From Marinobacter mangrovi (lineage in GTDB: Bacteria > Pseudomonadota > Gammaproteobacteria > Pseudomonadales > Oleiphilaceae): a DNA stretch of 64,000 nucleotides. The position numbers and the translations under genes were made by a program. Position 1 is the first letter of the stretch. The number at the start of each line of letters is the position of its first letter. The notes beneath the pieces were generated by a model. It ran no database searches and was not told the DNA's origin. It worked only from the letters and a program-made list of their open reading frames with translations. The stretch covers positions 496,001 through 560,000 of the forward strand of contig NZ_JAERVO010000002.1 in NCBI RefSeq assembly GCF_016798325.1. Direction: 5' to 3'. Positions 50,506 through 59,685 of this stretch are shown here, piece by piece.

Positions 50506-53500
50506 ATGGACGTATCTGACCCGAAAGCCCGTCGCCGGGAAACGCCTCCCGACACCTCCCTGCCATTGCGCTGGCTGATCCGCCTGGCCAATCTGGTCTG
50601 GATGGCCGTGTTGGCTATCCTGATCGTCATCGCGCTCTATGTGGTGATCGGCCGGCAATTGATGCACGCCGTCGATCGCTATCAGGCGCAGATCGAAGCG
50701 GTGCTCTCCGAGCGCCTGGGCCAACCGGTGCACATCGATCAGTTGCACGGGCAATGGAAGGGCATGGATCCGGTGCTGGATCTTTCGGGCATGGAGATCC
50801 GCGATCCGAAACAACCGGAGAAGGTCATTGCCCGGGTCGAGCGCGTGGACATCCGGCTCGATTCGGTGGCTTCGCTGGTGCGACAGCGCCTGGTCTTCAA
50901 TGACCTGGTCGCCAGCGGCATGGACCTGACGCTCGAGCAAAGCCCGTCAGGGGCCATCACCATCGAGGGGCTGACATTGCCCCAGGCCGATGCCTCTGAC
51001 GCCGAGGGAGACGAATCCGGGCCCCGAGCCTGGATCAATCGCCTGGGAGAGGTGCTGTCCGATCCTTCCGTCCAGCTCAACCAGGTGCACCTGGGCCTCA
51101 AGGTGCCTGACGAACCGCGTCGGACGTTCTTCATTCCACAAGTGGACCTGCGCTACTGGCGTGGCACCTTCAGTGCTTCCGGCCGTGCGATGCAGCCCGG
51201 CTCCACGACCCAGCTGGCCCGTTTCTATCTTGAGGGTGAGCACTTCTTCCGTGGCGATTTCGACGGCACGCTGTTTGTCGATGTGGATTCCGGTCGCCTG
51301 TTTGATGCTTTCCTGCAGCGTTACCAGTGGCAGAACCGTTTGATCGACAGCGTGGATGCCGGTGGTCAGGCGTGGCTGCGCTTCGCCGGTGGTGAGCTGG
51401 AGCGAGTCAATGCCCGCTTGTCGGTGCCGCACGTACAGATTCGGGCCGATGGCGAGACCCAGGCGCCGGTTGAATCGGTCCAGGCTCAGGTGGGCTGGCA
51501 GCGAACGGGGGACGACCGCTGGCGTCTGGATGTTCAGGGTCTGGGCTGGGATTGGGGCGGGCAATCGGCGCGTAACATCGACTTGCGCATCATCCGCGAT
51601 GACGGCTGGAGCGTGGTCGCTTCAAAAGTCCCGTTGGGCATGTTGTCCGGCATGGCGCAGGCCATTGCACCGCTGGATGACGAGCTGCGCAACGCACTGG
51701 CGCATTACCAGCCCGGGGGCGAACTGCATGACCTGGCACTCCGGGTGCCGGAAACGGCCGATGATTTCCAGCTGACGGGGCGCTTGGCAGATGTGTCCGT
51801 ACAGGCCTTCGATGGCGCGCCGGGCGTGCAGGGATTGAATGGCCGTCTGACCCTGTCCCGCTCAGCCGGTCAGGTGTCCGTGGACACGGACGATGTGACG
51901 CTGGGATTCCCGCAGGAATTCGCGCATGCCTGGACACTGGCGCACCTGCGGACCCAGGTTCATTGGCAGATTGATGGCCCCCACAAGCGCATTTGGTCTG
52001 ACCGTATTGATATCCAGTATCAGGGCAAGACGAGACTTGCCGGCGCTTTCGATCTGAAGCTGCAGGAGCCGGGCGAGGATACGCTATCCATGCGGGTCGA
52101 AGCCTGGGATGCAACGGCGCCGATGCTGGCGGATTTCGTGCCGGGCAAGGTCGTGGATCCCGCTTTCTACGACTGGATCACCAGCGCTGTTGAAAGCGCA
52201 GACATTGACCACGGCGTCTTTTACGGTCACGGGCAGGTGAACAAGGGGTCTCCGCCGGGCAGTTTTACCACCAGCCAGCAATATCAGTTTACTGACGCCC
52301 GAATCCAATACGACGAGCGCTGGCCTGTAGTCACGGGCGCGTCTGGGCAAGTGGTGGTTCAGGGGGCAAAAGCTCGTATCCAGGTGGAGCAGGGCACAAC
52401 CGGAGGCCTGACCCTCGAACCCACAACGGTGCATGTGGACGGCGATGCCGAGCCGGCAGTGTTGCAGGTGCATACGGCGGCGCCTTTCAAGGGGGAGCAG
52501 GTGGCTGACTGGCTGGATCAGTCACCGCTGGGTGAGTTCGCCGGTTCCGCCGCCACGGCGCTGAATATCGGTGGCCAGTATCATCTGGATCTCGATCTGG
52601 ATATCGGGCTGGCCGATGATGCGAAGACGCACGTCAAAGCGGATCTGAAAGCAGAAGACGGGCGCATTGCCTACAACGACTCGTCAGCAGTCTGGGAACA
52701 GTTGAACGGCACCGTGCACTACGATTCTGAAACCGGCTTTTCCGGCAAGCCGCTGTCCGCCCGCTTCCTGGACAGCCCTGTTGAACTGTTCCTGGCGCGG
52801 GATGGGGCCGACGCGCCGCTGAAACTGATCCAGACCGGGCGCATGAACCTGGATGACCTGGCGACCCGTTTTGGGATCGGCAACCTGCCAGGGATTGAAG
52901 GGCGTGCCGGCTATCGGGCGGAAATGGGGGTGTCTTCGGCGGGGGCGTCGTCCCTGAGGTTGACGTCGTCGCTCTCGAACGTTTCGATCGATTGGCCGGA
53001 ACCTTTGCACAAGGCTATGGGCCAGCCGGTTCCCCTCAGTATGGTGATCAGTTGGGGCGACGATGGGGGCCTGATGCTGTCGGGTCACTGGTCGGATCGA
53101 CTGGCTTTCCGTTTGCGTTGGCTGGACCAGGTGTTTGACCGGGGTCGGATTGAGTTGGGTGCCCAGTCCACGTCGGTGTCCGGTGCCGCGGGACTGGAGA
53201 TTACCGGCCACCTGGCTCAACTGGATGCAGAGATTTGGCAAGATGCCCTGGAGAGCCACAACCTGGGTTCGGTGGGGGCCAGCTCCGGGGCGGGCATGCA
53301 ATGGCTGAATCGGGTGGCGTTGTCGGTCGATCGCCTTCAGGCCGCCGGTCAGTCGTTCAGCAAGGCACAGGTCACGGCCGTACCGGATACTAAGGGGTGG
53401 CGCGTTACGTTCGACGGCCCTGACCTTGCCGGCCAATTGCGGCTGCCGTCCGGGAATGATCCCCTGACCGTGGATCTGGATCACATTGTCCTGGCGACCG

Positions 53501-54390
53501 GGGAGGACGACGGCGCAGTGGATCAGGCGCCGGTGTCGTTTGCCGAACGCGGCGTCGGGCAGTGGTCCGATGCGGACGTCACCATCGACAGCGTGCAGGT
53601 CGACGGCCGGGATTACGGCCAGTGGTCGTTCTTGCTGAGGCCGGCTGCCCGGGCCCTGAGCGTTGACAAGATCAAAGGCCAGGTCGGTAGTTTGGCGTTT
53701 GACGGCAGCTTGATCTGGTCAGCCGGAGAGAACGGCGAACAAACCCAGATCAATGGTGTGCTGGCCGGTAAAAACCTGGCGGACATCAGTCCCTGGATTG
53801 AGGGCAGTGTCCCGCTGCGCAGTAACAAGACCCGCGTGGAAATCGATCTGGGCTGGGATGGGCCGCCAGAAGCGGGCTCGCTGGAGACGGTCAAAGGAAC
53901 GTTGGGATTCCGTATCGATGACGGTGTGATTCTCGAGCGCAGTAACACCGCCCAGATTTTCCGAGTGTTTGGCATTCTCAATTCGGACACCCTGCTGCGC
54001 CGTCTGAAACTCGATTTCTCGGATCTTTACGAGGCGGGCGTGGCGTTTGATGCCATATCCGGAACGGCGCGCCTGGCGTCGGGAACGCTGAACTGGGATC
54101 CGGAACTGCAGATCGTCGGTCCATCGGGTGCTTTCAAACTCACAGGCTCCGCGGATCTGGTGAAGGAAATGCTGGATATGCGGTTGGTGGTGGTGTTGCC
54201 GCTGACCCAGAACCTGCCGTTGGCCGCGATCCTGATGGGGGCCTCCGCGCCGATCGGCGGCGCACTGTTCGTCCTGGACAAAGTGCTGGGCGACCCGCTG
54301 AGCCGCCTGACCAGTGCGACTTATTCCGTCACCGGGTCGTGGGACGATCCCAAGGTGGAACTGCGCAACGTGTTCGATACCGGAAAGTGA
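50506..54390 (+). CDS. yhdP: YhdP family AsmA-like lipid-transport protein
   Basis: YhdP is a giant AsmA-like protein that moves phospholipids across the periplasm toward the outer membrane, redundantly with TamB and YdbH. The 1294-aa product has a cytoplasmic N-terminus, a transmembrane helix near residues 20-45 (RLANLVWMAVLAILIVIALY), then a long beta-strand-rich periplasmic groove with many short hydrophobic repeats, and ends in the AsmA-type segment LVVVLPLTQNLPLAAILMGA and RLTSATYSVTGSWDDPKVEL. Length and topology match the family. It sits after rng as in Escherichia coli. Confidence 0.94.
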   Translation: MDVSDPKARRRETPPDTSLPLRWLIRLANLVWMAVLAILIVIALYVVIGRQLMHAVDRYQAQIEAVLSERLGQPVHIDQLHGQWKGMDPVLDLSGMEIRDPKQPEKVIARVERVDIRLDSVASLVRQRLVFNDLVASGMDLTLEQSPSGAITIEGLTLPQADASDAEGDESGPRAWINRLGEVLSDPSVQLNQVHLGLKVPDEPRRTFFIPQVDLRYWRGTFSASGRAMQPGSTTQLARFYLEGEHFFRGDFDGTLFVDVDSGRLFDAFLQRYQWQNRLIDSVDAGGQAWLRFAGGELERVNARLSVPHVQIRADGETQAPVESVQAQVGWQRTGDDRWRLDVQGLGWDWGGQSARNIDLRIIRDDGWSVVASKVPLGMLSGMAQAIAPLDDELRNALAHYQPGGELHDLALRVPETADDFQLTGRLADVSVQAFDGAPGVQGLNGRLTLSRSAGQVSVDTDDVTLGFPQEFAHAWTLAHLRTQVHWQIDGPHKRIWSDRIDIQYQGKTRLAGAFDLKLQEPGEDTLSMRVEAWDATAPMLADFVPGKVVDPAFYDWITSAVESADIDHGVFYGHGQVNKGSPPGSFTTSQQYQFTDARIQYDERWPVVTGASGQVVVQGAKARIQVEQGTTGGLTLEPTTVHVDGDAEPAVLQVHTAAPFKGEQVADWLDQSPLGEFAGSAATALNIGGQYHLDLDLDIGLADDAKTHVKADLKAEDGRIAYNDSSAVWEQLNGTVHYDSETGFSGKPLSARFLDSPVELFLARDGADAPLKLIQTGRMNLDDLATRFGIGNLPGIEGRAGYRAEMGVSSAGASSLRLTSSLSNVSIDWPEPLHKAMGQPVPLSMVISWGDDGGLMLSGHWSDRLAFRLRWLDQVFDRGRIELGAQSTSVSGAAGLEITGHLAQLDAEIWQDALESHNLGSVGASSGAGMQWLNRVALSVDRLQAAGQSFSKAQVTAVPDTKGWRVTFDGPDLAGQLRLPSGNDPLTVDLDHIVLATGEDDGAVDQAPVSFAERGVGQWSDADVTIDSVQVDGRDYGQWSFLLRPAARALSVDKIKGQVGSLAFDGSLIWSAGENGEQTQINGVLAGKNLADISPWIEGSVPLRSNKTRVEIDLGWDGPPEAGSLETVKGTLGFRIDDGVILERSNTAQIFRVFGILNSDTLLRRLKLDFSDLYEAGVAFDAISGTARLASGTLNWDPELQIVGPSGAFKLTGSADLVKEMLDMRLVVVLPLTQNLPLAAILMGASAPIGGALFVLDKVLGDPLSRLTSATYSVTGSWDDPKVELRNVFDTGK

Positions 54391-54492
54391 CCGAAGCTTG
54401 ACGGCCCCCGGGGTTTCACGGTTTATTCAGGGCAGGTTGATCGTCGTCGTTGATGAGACGTCGACATGGAAAACGCCTCAGGAGGCAGCGCT

Positions 54493-55326
54493 ATGACTCA
54501 AGAAAACCGCGTCGCGGTATTGCAGATGGTCAGTGGACACGATCTCGACCAGAACCTGGCGGATACCCGGGAGCTTCTGCAGCAGGCCAGCGACAAGGGG
54601 GCCCGGATTGCCGTGTTGCCGGAAAACTTTGCGGTGCTGAGTACCCGTCAAATGATGGAGCGGGGCCTGCTGGAGCGCGACGCGTCCGGACCGATCCGTT
54701 CTTTTCTCGCCGAACAGGCCCGGCGCCTGGGCATCTGGATTGTCGGTGGTTCCTTGCCGATTGCCGCCCGCCCGGATGGCACCGAGCTGGACAGCCGTGT
54801 GCGGTCCGCCTGTGTGGTGTTCAATGATCAGGGTGAGGAAGTCGCCCGTTACGACAAGATCCACCTCTTCGATGCGCAGGTAGAGGATGCCCAGGGCAGT
54901 TATCGCGAGTCCGATACGTTCGAGCCCGGCGAGGCGGTTGTGGTGGTGGATACGCCGGTCGGCAAGCTGGGGTTGGCCATCTGTTATGACCTGCGCTTCC
55001 CGGAGCTGTTCCGACAGTTGCGGGGCAAGGGGGCTGAGTGGGTGACCTTGCCCAGCGCCTTTACCTACCAGACCGGGTTGGCTCATTGGCACCCATTGGT
55101 GCGGGCCCGCGCGATCGAGAACCAGTTCTGGATGGTGGCGGCCGGACAGGGCGGTGAGCACGATGCCAAGCGGCGGACCTATGGGCATTCCATGGTGGTG
55201 GACCCTTGGGGCGCTGTGGTGACCGAACTCAGTGAGGGGATGACTCTGACGACCGCCGACCTGGACCCGGGCAAGCTCTCACTGACCCGGGATCGCATGC
55301 CGGTGTGGTCTCACCGGCGGCTGTAA
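54493..55326 (+). CDS. Carbon-nitrogen hydrolase (Nit1/deaminated glutathione amidase type)
   Basis: A nitrilase-superfamily hydrolase most like deaminated-glutathione amidase or omega-amidase relatives; the substrate is not proven by sequence. ATG 54493 has AGGAGG 8 nt upstream; an in-frame ATG at 54466 is not favoured. The 277-aa protein carries the Glu-Lys-Cys triad: VLPENF (Glu44), YDKIHLFD, and AICYDLRFPE with the nucleophile Cys. In many gammaproteobacteria this gene follows yhdP, and tldD follows it; here darP on the opposite strand comes next. Confidence 0.9.
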   Translation: MTQENRVAVLQMVSGHDLDQNLADTRELLQQASDKGARIAVLPENFAVLSTRQMMERGLLERDASGPIRSFLAEQARRLGIWIVGGSLPIAARPDGTELDSRVRSACVVFNDQGEEVARYDKIHLFDAQVEDAQGSYRESDTFEPGEAVVVVDTPVGKLGLAICYDLRFPELFRQLRGKGAEWVTLPSAFTYQTGLAHWHPLVRARAIENQFWMVAAGQGGEHDAKRRTYGHSMVVDPWGAVVTELSEGMTLTTADLDPGKLSLTRDRMPVWSHRRL

Positions 55327-55348
55327 ACTACCGGAAGCGAGATACGTC

Positions 55349-55365
55349 GGGCGCCTCAGGCGCCC
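55349..55365. terminator. Short GC hairpin spanning the darP stop
   Basis: GGGCGCC-TCA-GGCGCCC is a perfect 7-bp stem whose loop is the complement of the darP stop codon. It lies between the convergent nitrilase and darP genes. No T tract follows in either direction, so a terminator role is only possible. Confidence 0.35.
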
Positions 55366-55883
55366 GGTGTTTCCTGCTGATCCACGCACTCGCGCAGGTA
55401 ACGAAACAACTTCCGGGCATGGCCGGTGTTTTTGTCTTTCTGCGCGTCCCGGCGGGCATTGCGGGCGAGATTGCGCAGGTGCTGGATATCGGCTTCCGGG
55501 CAGTAGCCGAGAAACTCGCCTACCGCCGAATCCCCCTCTGCCACCATGCGGTCGCGCCAGCGTTCCGCCAGGTGATGGCGACGGGTATGTTCCGCACTGC
55601 CGGTATCGAACGCTTCGATGGCCCGGATAACCTCTTCCAGCTGATCCTCCTGACGCATCACCTTGCCGATATACTGCAGATGGCGCCGCCGGGCTTCGTG
55701 CTGGCGAATACGCTTTGATTCCTCAATCGCGGCCCGTAAACGGTCACTGATGGGGAGGGGTTCGACCTGATCAGGCGTCAGTTCCAGCAGGCGTTTGCCG
55801 ATGTCCTGTAGCGCATGCATCTCGCGCTTGAGTTCGGACTTGCTCTTGTAGTCCTCGTCGTCCTGGTAGTCGTCGTCGATCAT
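55356..55883 (-). CDS. darP: Ribosome biogenesis factor DarP (YjgA)
   Basis: DarP binds 50S precursors and promotes 23S peptidyl-transferase centre maturation. The 175-aa, highly charged helical protein has the family features KSKSELKREMHALQDIG (residues 13-29), LPISDRLRAAIEE, RRRHLQYIGKVMR, and the C-terminal DIQHLRNLARNARRDAQKD and KLFRYLRE. It lies 40 nt downstream of mgtE on the same strand, so the two may be co-transcribed. Confidence 0.93.
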   Translation of the reverse strand: MIDDDYQDDEDYKSKSELKREMHALQDIGKRLLELTPDQVEPLPISDRLRAAIEESKRIRQHEARRRHLQYIGKVMRQEDQLEEVIRAIEAFDTGSAEHTRRHHLAERWRDRMVAEGDSAVGEFLGYCPEADIQHLRNLARNARRDAQKDKNTGHARKLFRYLRECVDQQETPGA

Positions 55884-55923
55884 GGTCTTTTCCGGGTTGT
55901 TGCAGATCGCCCTGGCGAGGCCA

Positions 55924-57285
55924 TCAGGCGTAAATCACGGTGGCCAGTCCCAGGAAGGACAGGAAACCCACCACGTCGGTTACCGTTGTCAGGATCACGC
56001 CACCGGCCAGGGCCGGGTCGATGTTCCTTGATTTGAGAAACAGGGGCAACAAAGTGCCGGCCAGTGCCGCCGCGATCAGGTTGATGATCAGCGCCGCGGC
56101 AATGATAACGCCGATCATGGGATCCCGGAACCAGATCGTGGCCGCGATCGACACCACGACGGCCCAGAGGAGGCCATTGAGCACGCCGGCCATGAATTCC
56201 CGGTTCAGCAGCCAGCGCACGTTGGCGCCGCTGATCTGGCCCACCGCCATGCCCCGGATCACAAGGGTCAGCGTCTGGCTGCCGGCAATCCCGCCCATGC
56301 TGGCCACGATGGGCATCAGGACCGCCAGGGCCACCACTTTGGCAATGGTGCCTTCGAACATGCCGATTACGGAGGATGCGATAAACGCCGTAATCAGGTT
56401 GATGCCCAGCCAGACTGCCCGGCGTTTGGTGGTCTTCATGACCGGCGCGAAGGTATCTTCGTCCTCGTCCAGACCGGCCATGCTCATCAGCGAGTGGTCC
56501 GCGTCTTCACGAATAACGTCGACCACGTCATCGATGGTGATCCGGCCCAGCAGCTTGCCTTCTTCGCTGACCACCGGCGAGGAGATCAGGTCATAGCGTT
56601 CGAACAGGGTGGCGACCTGGGTGTCGGACAGGTTGACGGGAATCGGCTCGATGTCGGTGTCCATCACCTCCCGCACGGTGGCGCTGGGACTGGATACCAA
56701 CATCTTGGTAATCGGCATGACGCCAATGTATTCGTCGCGGCGGTTAACCACGATCAGGCTGTCGGTCATCGGCGGCAGGGAGCGGTGGCGGCGAAGATAC
56801 CGCAACACCACGTCGATGCTGAGATCCGGACGCACCGTGATGGTGTCCGTATTCATCAGGCCGCCTGCGGTGTCTTCCGGGTAAGCGAGGACTTCCTCCA
56901 CCCGTTGGCGATCCTGGTCGTCCATGGTGTCGAGGACTTCCTGGATCACCGTGTCCGGCAGCTGCTGCAGCAGGTCGGCCAGGTCGTCCGACTCGAAGTC
57001 TTCGATGATGGACGCCAGTTCCTGGGCGTTCAGCTTGCTCAGGAAGTAGCTTCGGATGTCGTCACTGAGGTACTGGAGGACTTCCCCTTCCAGGCTCTTG
57101 TCGACCAGGTTCCAGAGCAGGGCACGTTGGCGCGGCGGAGAGGATTCCAGCAGGTGAGCAATATCGCTGGGGCTCAGGCCACCGTTGAGGATGCGCGCGA
57201 CCTGCTGCAGGGCACCGCTGTCCAGCGCCTCGCCCAGGGTGCGGAGGCGCTGCCGGGCCTGGCTGTTTTCGACTGCGTCTGACAT
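55924..57285 (-). CDS. mgtE: Magnesium transporter MgtE
   Basis: MgtE is a Mg2+-gated channel of the inner membrane. The 453-aa protein has an N-terminal MgtE superhelical domain (LLESSPPRQRALLWNLVD), a paired CBS domain (EDTAGGLMNTDTITV, then SSPVVSEEGKLLGRITIDDV) that senses cytoplasmic Mg2+, and five transmembrane helices with the pore sequence AVLMPIVASMGGIAGSQTLTL and the closing VGFLSFLGLATVIYA. It is downstream of ptsO, separated by a 303-nt leader region that is strongly structured. Confidence 0.97.
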   Translation of the reverse strand: MSDAVENSQARQRLRTLGEALDSGALQQVARILNGGLSPSDIAHLLESSPPRQRALLWNLVDKSLEGEVLQYLSDDIRSYFLSKLNAQELASIIEDFESDDLADLLQQLPDTVIQEVLDTMDDQDRQRVEEVLAYPEDTAGGLMNTDTITVRPDLSIDVVLRYLRRHRSLPPMTDSLIVVNRRDEYIGVMPITKMLVSSPSATVREVMDTDIEPIPVNLSDTQVATLFERYDLISSPVVSEEGKLLGRITIDDVVDVIREDADHSLMSMAGLDEDEDTFAPVMKTTKRRAVWLGINLITAFIASSVIGMFEGTIAKVVALAVLMPIVASMGGIAGSQTLTLVIRGMAVGQISGANVRWLLNREFMAGVLNGLLWAVVVSIAATIWFRDPMIGVIIAAALIINLIAAALAGTLLPLFLKSRNIDPALAGGVILTTVTDVVGFLSFLGLATVIYA

Positions 57286-57588
57286 GACTTACCCATGAAT
57301 CCGGATCAGGACGATCGGCGCGTCCTGCGGCTGATTCTCTGGCGGGCAATCCGGGGATTGCTGCGCCATCCTGTCTCGTTTTGTGGGATTCCTGGATAAG
57401 TCCTGAAATGTCTCGTCACCGAGCCGAGCGAAAGTGGACGGCCATGATCACCCTGAGGCGCTCCAGGACTTATTCAGAAGTTCCTAAGTATAGCGGACTT
57501 ACGTTGCAGACGTGAGAATTCAGTGTAGGTGAATTCCACCGGCTTTGGGGGCACGTCGAGAGGGGCGTGCAGCGATCATCGCGAACCC
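57286..57588 (-). promoter_or_regulatory. 303-nt gene-free region: mgtE promoter and structured leader
   Basis: No gene fits here. On the minus strand a TATACT box (57492-57487) would start mgtE transcription near 57480, giving a leader of about 195 nt. That leader can form three stems: a long imperfect one between 57484-57464 and 57405-57385 (core CTGGATAAGTCCTG/CAGGACTTATTCAG, one wobble), a perfect 7-bp stem GCAATCC/GGATTGC at 57346-57361, and a perfect 7-bp stem CAGGACG/CGTCCTG at 57307-57327, the last only 21 nt from the ATG. No -35 box is obvious. No known M-box sequence was recognised. A small GCACG/CGTGC stem lies nearer ptsO (57551-57570). Confidence 0.5.
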
Positions 57589-57858
57589 TTATTCGCCTTC
57601 ACCGAAGTAATCGTCGATCAGCGCTACCAGGGCGTCCCGGGCCGCCTGCTCGTCGGGTCCGTCCAGCACCAGCTCGATTTCGGTGCCGCAGCTGGCGGCC
57701 AGCATCATGACGGACATGATGCTCTTGCCGTCGACCTCGCGGCCCTCCTTAGCAATCAGCACCTGGCTGTCGAAATCCGACGCCGTGCTGACCAGCTTGG
57801 CCGCCGCCCGGGCATGCAGTCCGAGCTTGTTGATGATGGTGATCGGCTGGCGAATCAT
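57589..57858 (-). CDS. ptsO: HPr-family phosphocarrier NPr (PtsO)
   Basis: NPr relays phosphate from EI-Ntr to IIA-Ntr (PtsN, 58774-59241) in the nitrogen phosphotransferase system. The 89-aa protein has the active-site His15 in LGLHARAAAKL and the SIMSVMMLAAS helix with the regulatory-site-like Ser near residue 46. It overlaps rapZ by 4 nt, in the standard rpoN-hpf-ptsN-rapZ-ptsO order. Confidence 0.95.
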   Translation of the reverse strand: MIRQPITIINKLGLHARAAAKLVSTASDFDSQVLIAKEGREVDGKSIMSVMMLAASCGTEIELVLDGPDEQAARDALVALIDDYFGEGE

Positions 57859-58745
57859 GACGGATCGTCAGTCGACGCTGGATGAAGGTGCGGGAGCTCG
57901 GTGTGGCGAACCTGGACATTGCTGTACTTCTGGTTGAAGTAGCGGCCCAGTTGATCGCACATGTAAACCGAGCGGTGCTGGCCACCGGTACAGCCAATGG
58001 AAATGGTCATGTAGCTGCGATTGCTGGCCTGGAACGAGGGCAGCCAGGTTTCCAGGAAACGGGTGAGGGTATCCAGCATCTCCCGGGTTTCCGGCTGGCT
58101 CTCCAGGAACGTCTGCACTTCTGGATCGACACCGGTGAATTTACGCAGGTTGGCGTCCCAGTAGGGGTTGGGCAGGCAGCGCACGTCGAAAACGTAGTCG
58201 GAGTCGACCGGTACGCCGTGTTTGAAGCCGAAGGACTGGAACAGCAATGCCAGCTCCTGTTCCCGGCGGCCGACGATGCGCTGCTTGATCATGTCCCGCA
58301 GCTCGTACATCGACAGTTCGGTCGTGTCGATATACAGGTCGGCCAGCTGGGCCAGCGGCTCAAGCAGGTGTTTTTCGTCCGTGATCGCCTCGCGCAATGA
58401 CGTACGCCCATCGCTGAGTGGGTGCTTGCGCCGGGTGGCGTGGAAGCGTTGCAGCAGAGCCTGGTCGGTGGCATCGAGGAAGACGATTTCGACCTTCATG
58501 CCGCAGGTGGATAGGCGCTCGTGGATGGCCTCGAAGTTGGCGATTTCATCGGACAGGTTGCGCGCGTCGATACTCGCCGCAATGTTGCGCAACTTGTTGG
58601 GCGAGGCGTTGCCCGCCTCCTCGACCAGGGGAAACAACAGGCCGATGGGCAGATTGTCGATGCAATAGTAGCCCAGGTCTTCCAGAACGTGCAGGGCCGT
58701 ACTCTTGCCGGAGCCGGAGCGCCCGCTGACTATAATCAGTTTCAT
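57855..58745 (-). CDS. rapZ: RNase adapter protein RapZ
   Basis: RapZ binds the small RNA GlmZ and delivers it to RNase E, tuning glucosamine-6-phosphate synthesis. The 296-aa protein has a P-loop GRSGSGKST at residues 8-16, a conserved Walker-B-like VFLDATDQALLQRF, and a C-terminal RNA-binding domain with IGCTGGQHRSVYMC near residue 253. It begins 28 nt after ptsN and overlaps ptsO. Whether this organism has GlmZ cannot be told from the window. Confidence 0.96.
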   Translation of the reverse strand: MKLIIVSGRSGSGKSTALHVLEDLGYYCIDNLPIGLLFPLVEEAGNASPNKLRNIAASIDARNLSDEIANFEAIHERLSTCGMKVEIVFLDATDQALLQRFHATRRKHPLSDGRTSLREAITDEKHLLEPLAQLADLYIDTTELSMYELRDMIKQRIVGRREQELALLFQSFGFKHGVPVDSDYVFDVRCLPNPYWDANLRKFTGVDPEVQTFLESQPETREMLDTLTRFLETWLPSFQASNRSYMTISIGCTGGQHRSVYMCDQLGRYFNQKYSNVQVRHTELPHLHPASTDDPS

Positions 58746-58773
58746 GCAGTGCCTTCGCCGATCAGCAGATGAT

Positions 58774-59241
58774 TCACTCTGATTGCGTCATGACCTCAAA
58801 CAGCTGCGACGCATCCTCACAGCGTCGCAGACGCTCGCAGAAAGAGCGGTCATTGAACTTCTCGGCCAGCTGGCTGAGAAGCTCCAGGTGTTCACTGGTG
58901 GCTTCCTTGGGAACGATCAGCACGAACAGGAGATCGACCGGCTGGTTGTCGATGGCATCGAAAGCCACGCCTTCTTCCAGGGTCAGGAGGGCGCCGACCA
59001 CCTGATGACAGCCTTCCAGCCGGCAATGGGGGATGGCAATGCCCTGTCCGATCCCGGTGCTGCCGAGCCGCTCGCGGGACACCAGGTTGTTGAAAATCTG
59101 GGTCTCGTCGAGTTCCGGATAGCGCCGGGCGACGTTCTCGGCGATCAGTTCCAGGATGCGTTTCTTACTGGTTCCCGGCACACCACAGAGGGTGAGCTCG
59201 GGAACCAGGATGGATTGAATGGTTAGTGGACTTTCCGTCAT
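58774..59241 (-). CDS. ptsN: PTS IIA-Ntr protein PtsN
   Basis: PtsN is the terminal acceptor of the nitrogen PTS; its phosphorylation state regulates potassium transport and other targets. The 155-aa protein carries the phospho-acceptor His72 in GIGQGIAIPHCR, flanked by ERLGSTG, and later the LLFVLIVPKE strand typical of mannitol/fructose IIA folds. It lies 28 nt after hpf and 28 nt before rapZ. Confidence 0.96.
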   Translation of the reverse strand: MTESPLTIQSILVPELTLCGVPGTSKKRILELIAENVARRYPELDETQIFNNLVSRERLGSTGIGQGIAIPHCRLEGCHQVVGALLTLEEGVAFDAIDNQPVDLLFVLIVPKEATSEHLELLSQLAEKFNDRSFCERLRRCEDASQLFEVMTQSE

Positions 59242-59269
59242 GGATGGAATGCTTTCCCTTTATGAACCG

Positions 59270-59578
59270 CTAGCGGCTGGTCGCGCCGTGCATTCGATCA
59301 ACCGTCTTTTCCTTGTGTTTCAGGATCTGGCGGTCGAGTTTGTCTAGGAGTCCGTCAATGGCCGCGTACATATCTTCGTTTTCAGCCTTTGCATGAATTT
59401 CACCACCAATAACGTGCAGGGTGGCCTCGGCCGTCTGGCGAAGCTTCTGCACGGACAGGGTCACCTGACAGTTGCTGATGTGGTCGAAATGGCGTTCGAG
59501 TTTTTCGAACTTTTCGGAAACATAGGTTTTCAGAGCGGGAGTCAATTCGACATGGTGACCTGACATATTGATTTGCAT
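59270..59578 (-). CDS. hpf: Ribosome hibernation promoting factor HPF (short form)
   Basis: HPF binds the small-subunit decoding region and helps dimerise ribosomes into inactive 100S particles in stationary phase. The 102-aa length marks the short form, which works with RMF. It begins QINMSGHHVELTPALKTYVSEKFEKL and has the conserved ITVxVxKxR-type strand (VTLSVQKLRQTAEATLHV). It lies 107 nt after rpoN, as in most gammaproteobacteria. Confidence 0.95.
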   Translation of the reverse strand: MQINMSGHHVELTPALKTYVSEKFEKLERHFDHISNCQVTLSVQKLRQTAEATLHVIGGEIHAKAENEDMYAAIDGLLDKLDRQILKHKEKTVDRMHGATSR

Positions 59579-59685
59579 AGGCTTCTCCTATTGTCGACAT
59601 GCCCGGATAACGTCTCCGTTTCCGGCGTTGAGCCCGTCGCGTGCGGCGGACGCTTGAAAATCCTGCTCTTCCGTCCCTCCGACGA

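Noticed and set aside
57286-57588. M-box (ykoK) Mg2+ riboswitch upstream of mgtE
   Set aside because: The conserved M-box core sequences were not seen, so the leader cannot be called an M-box; it is reported instead as an undefined structured leader.
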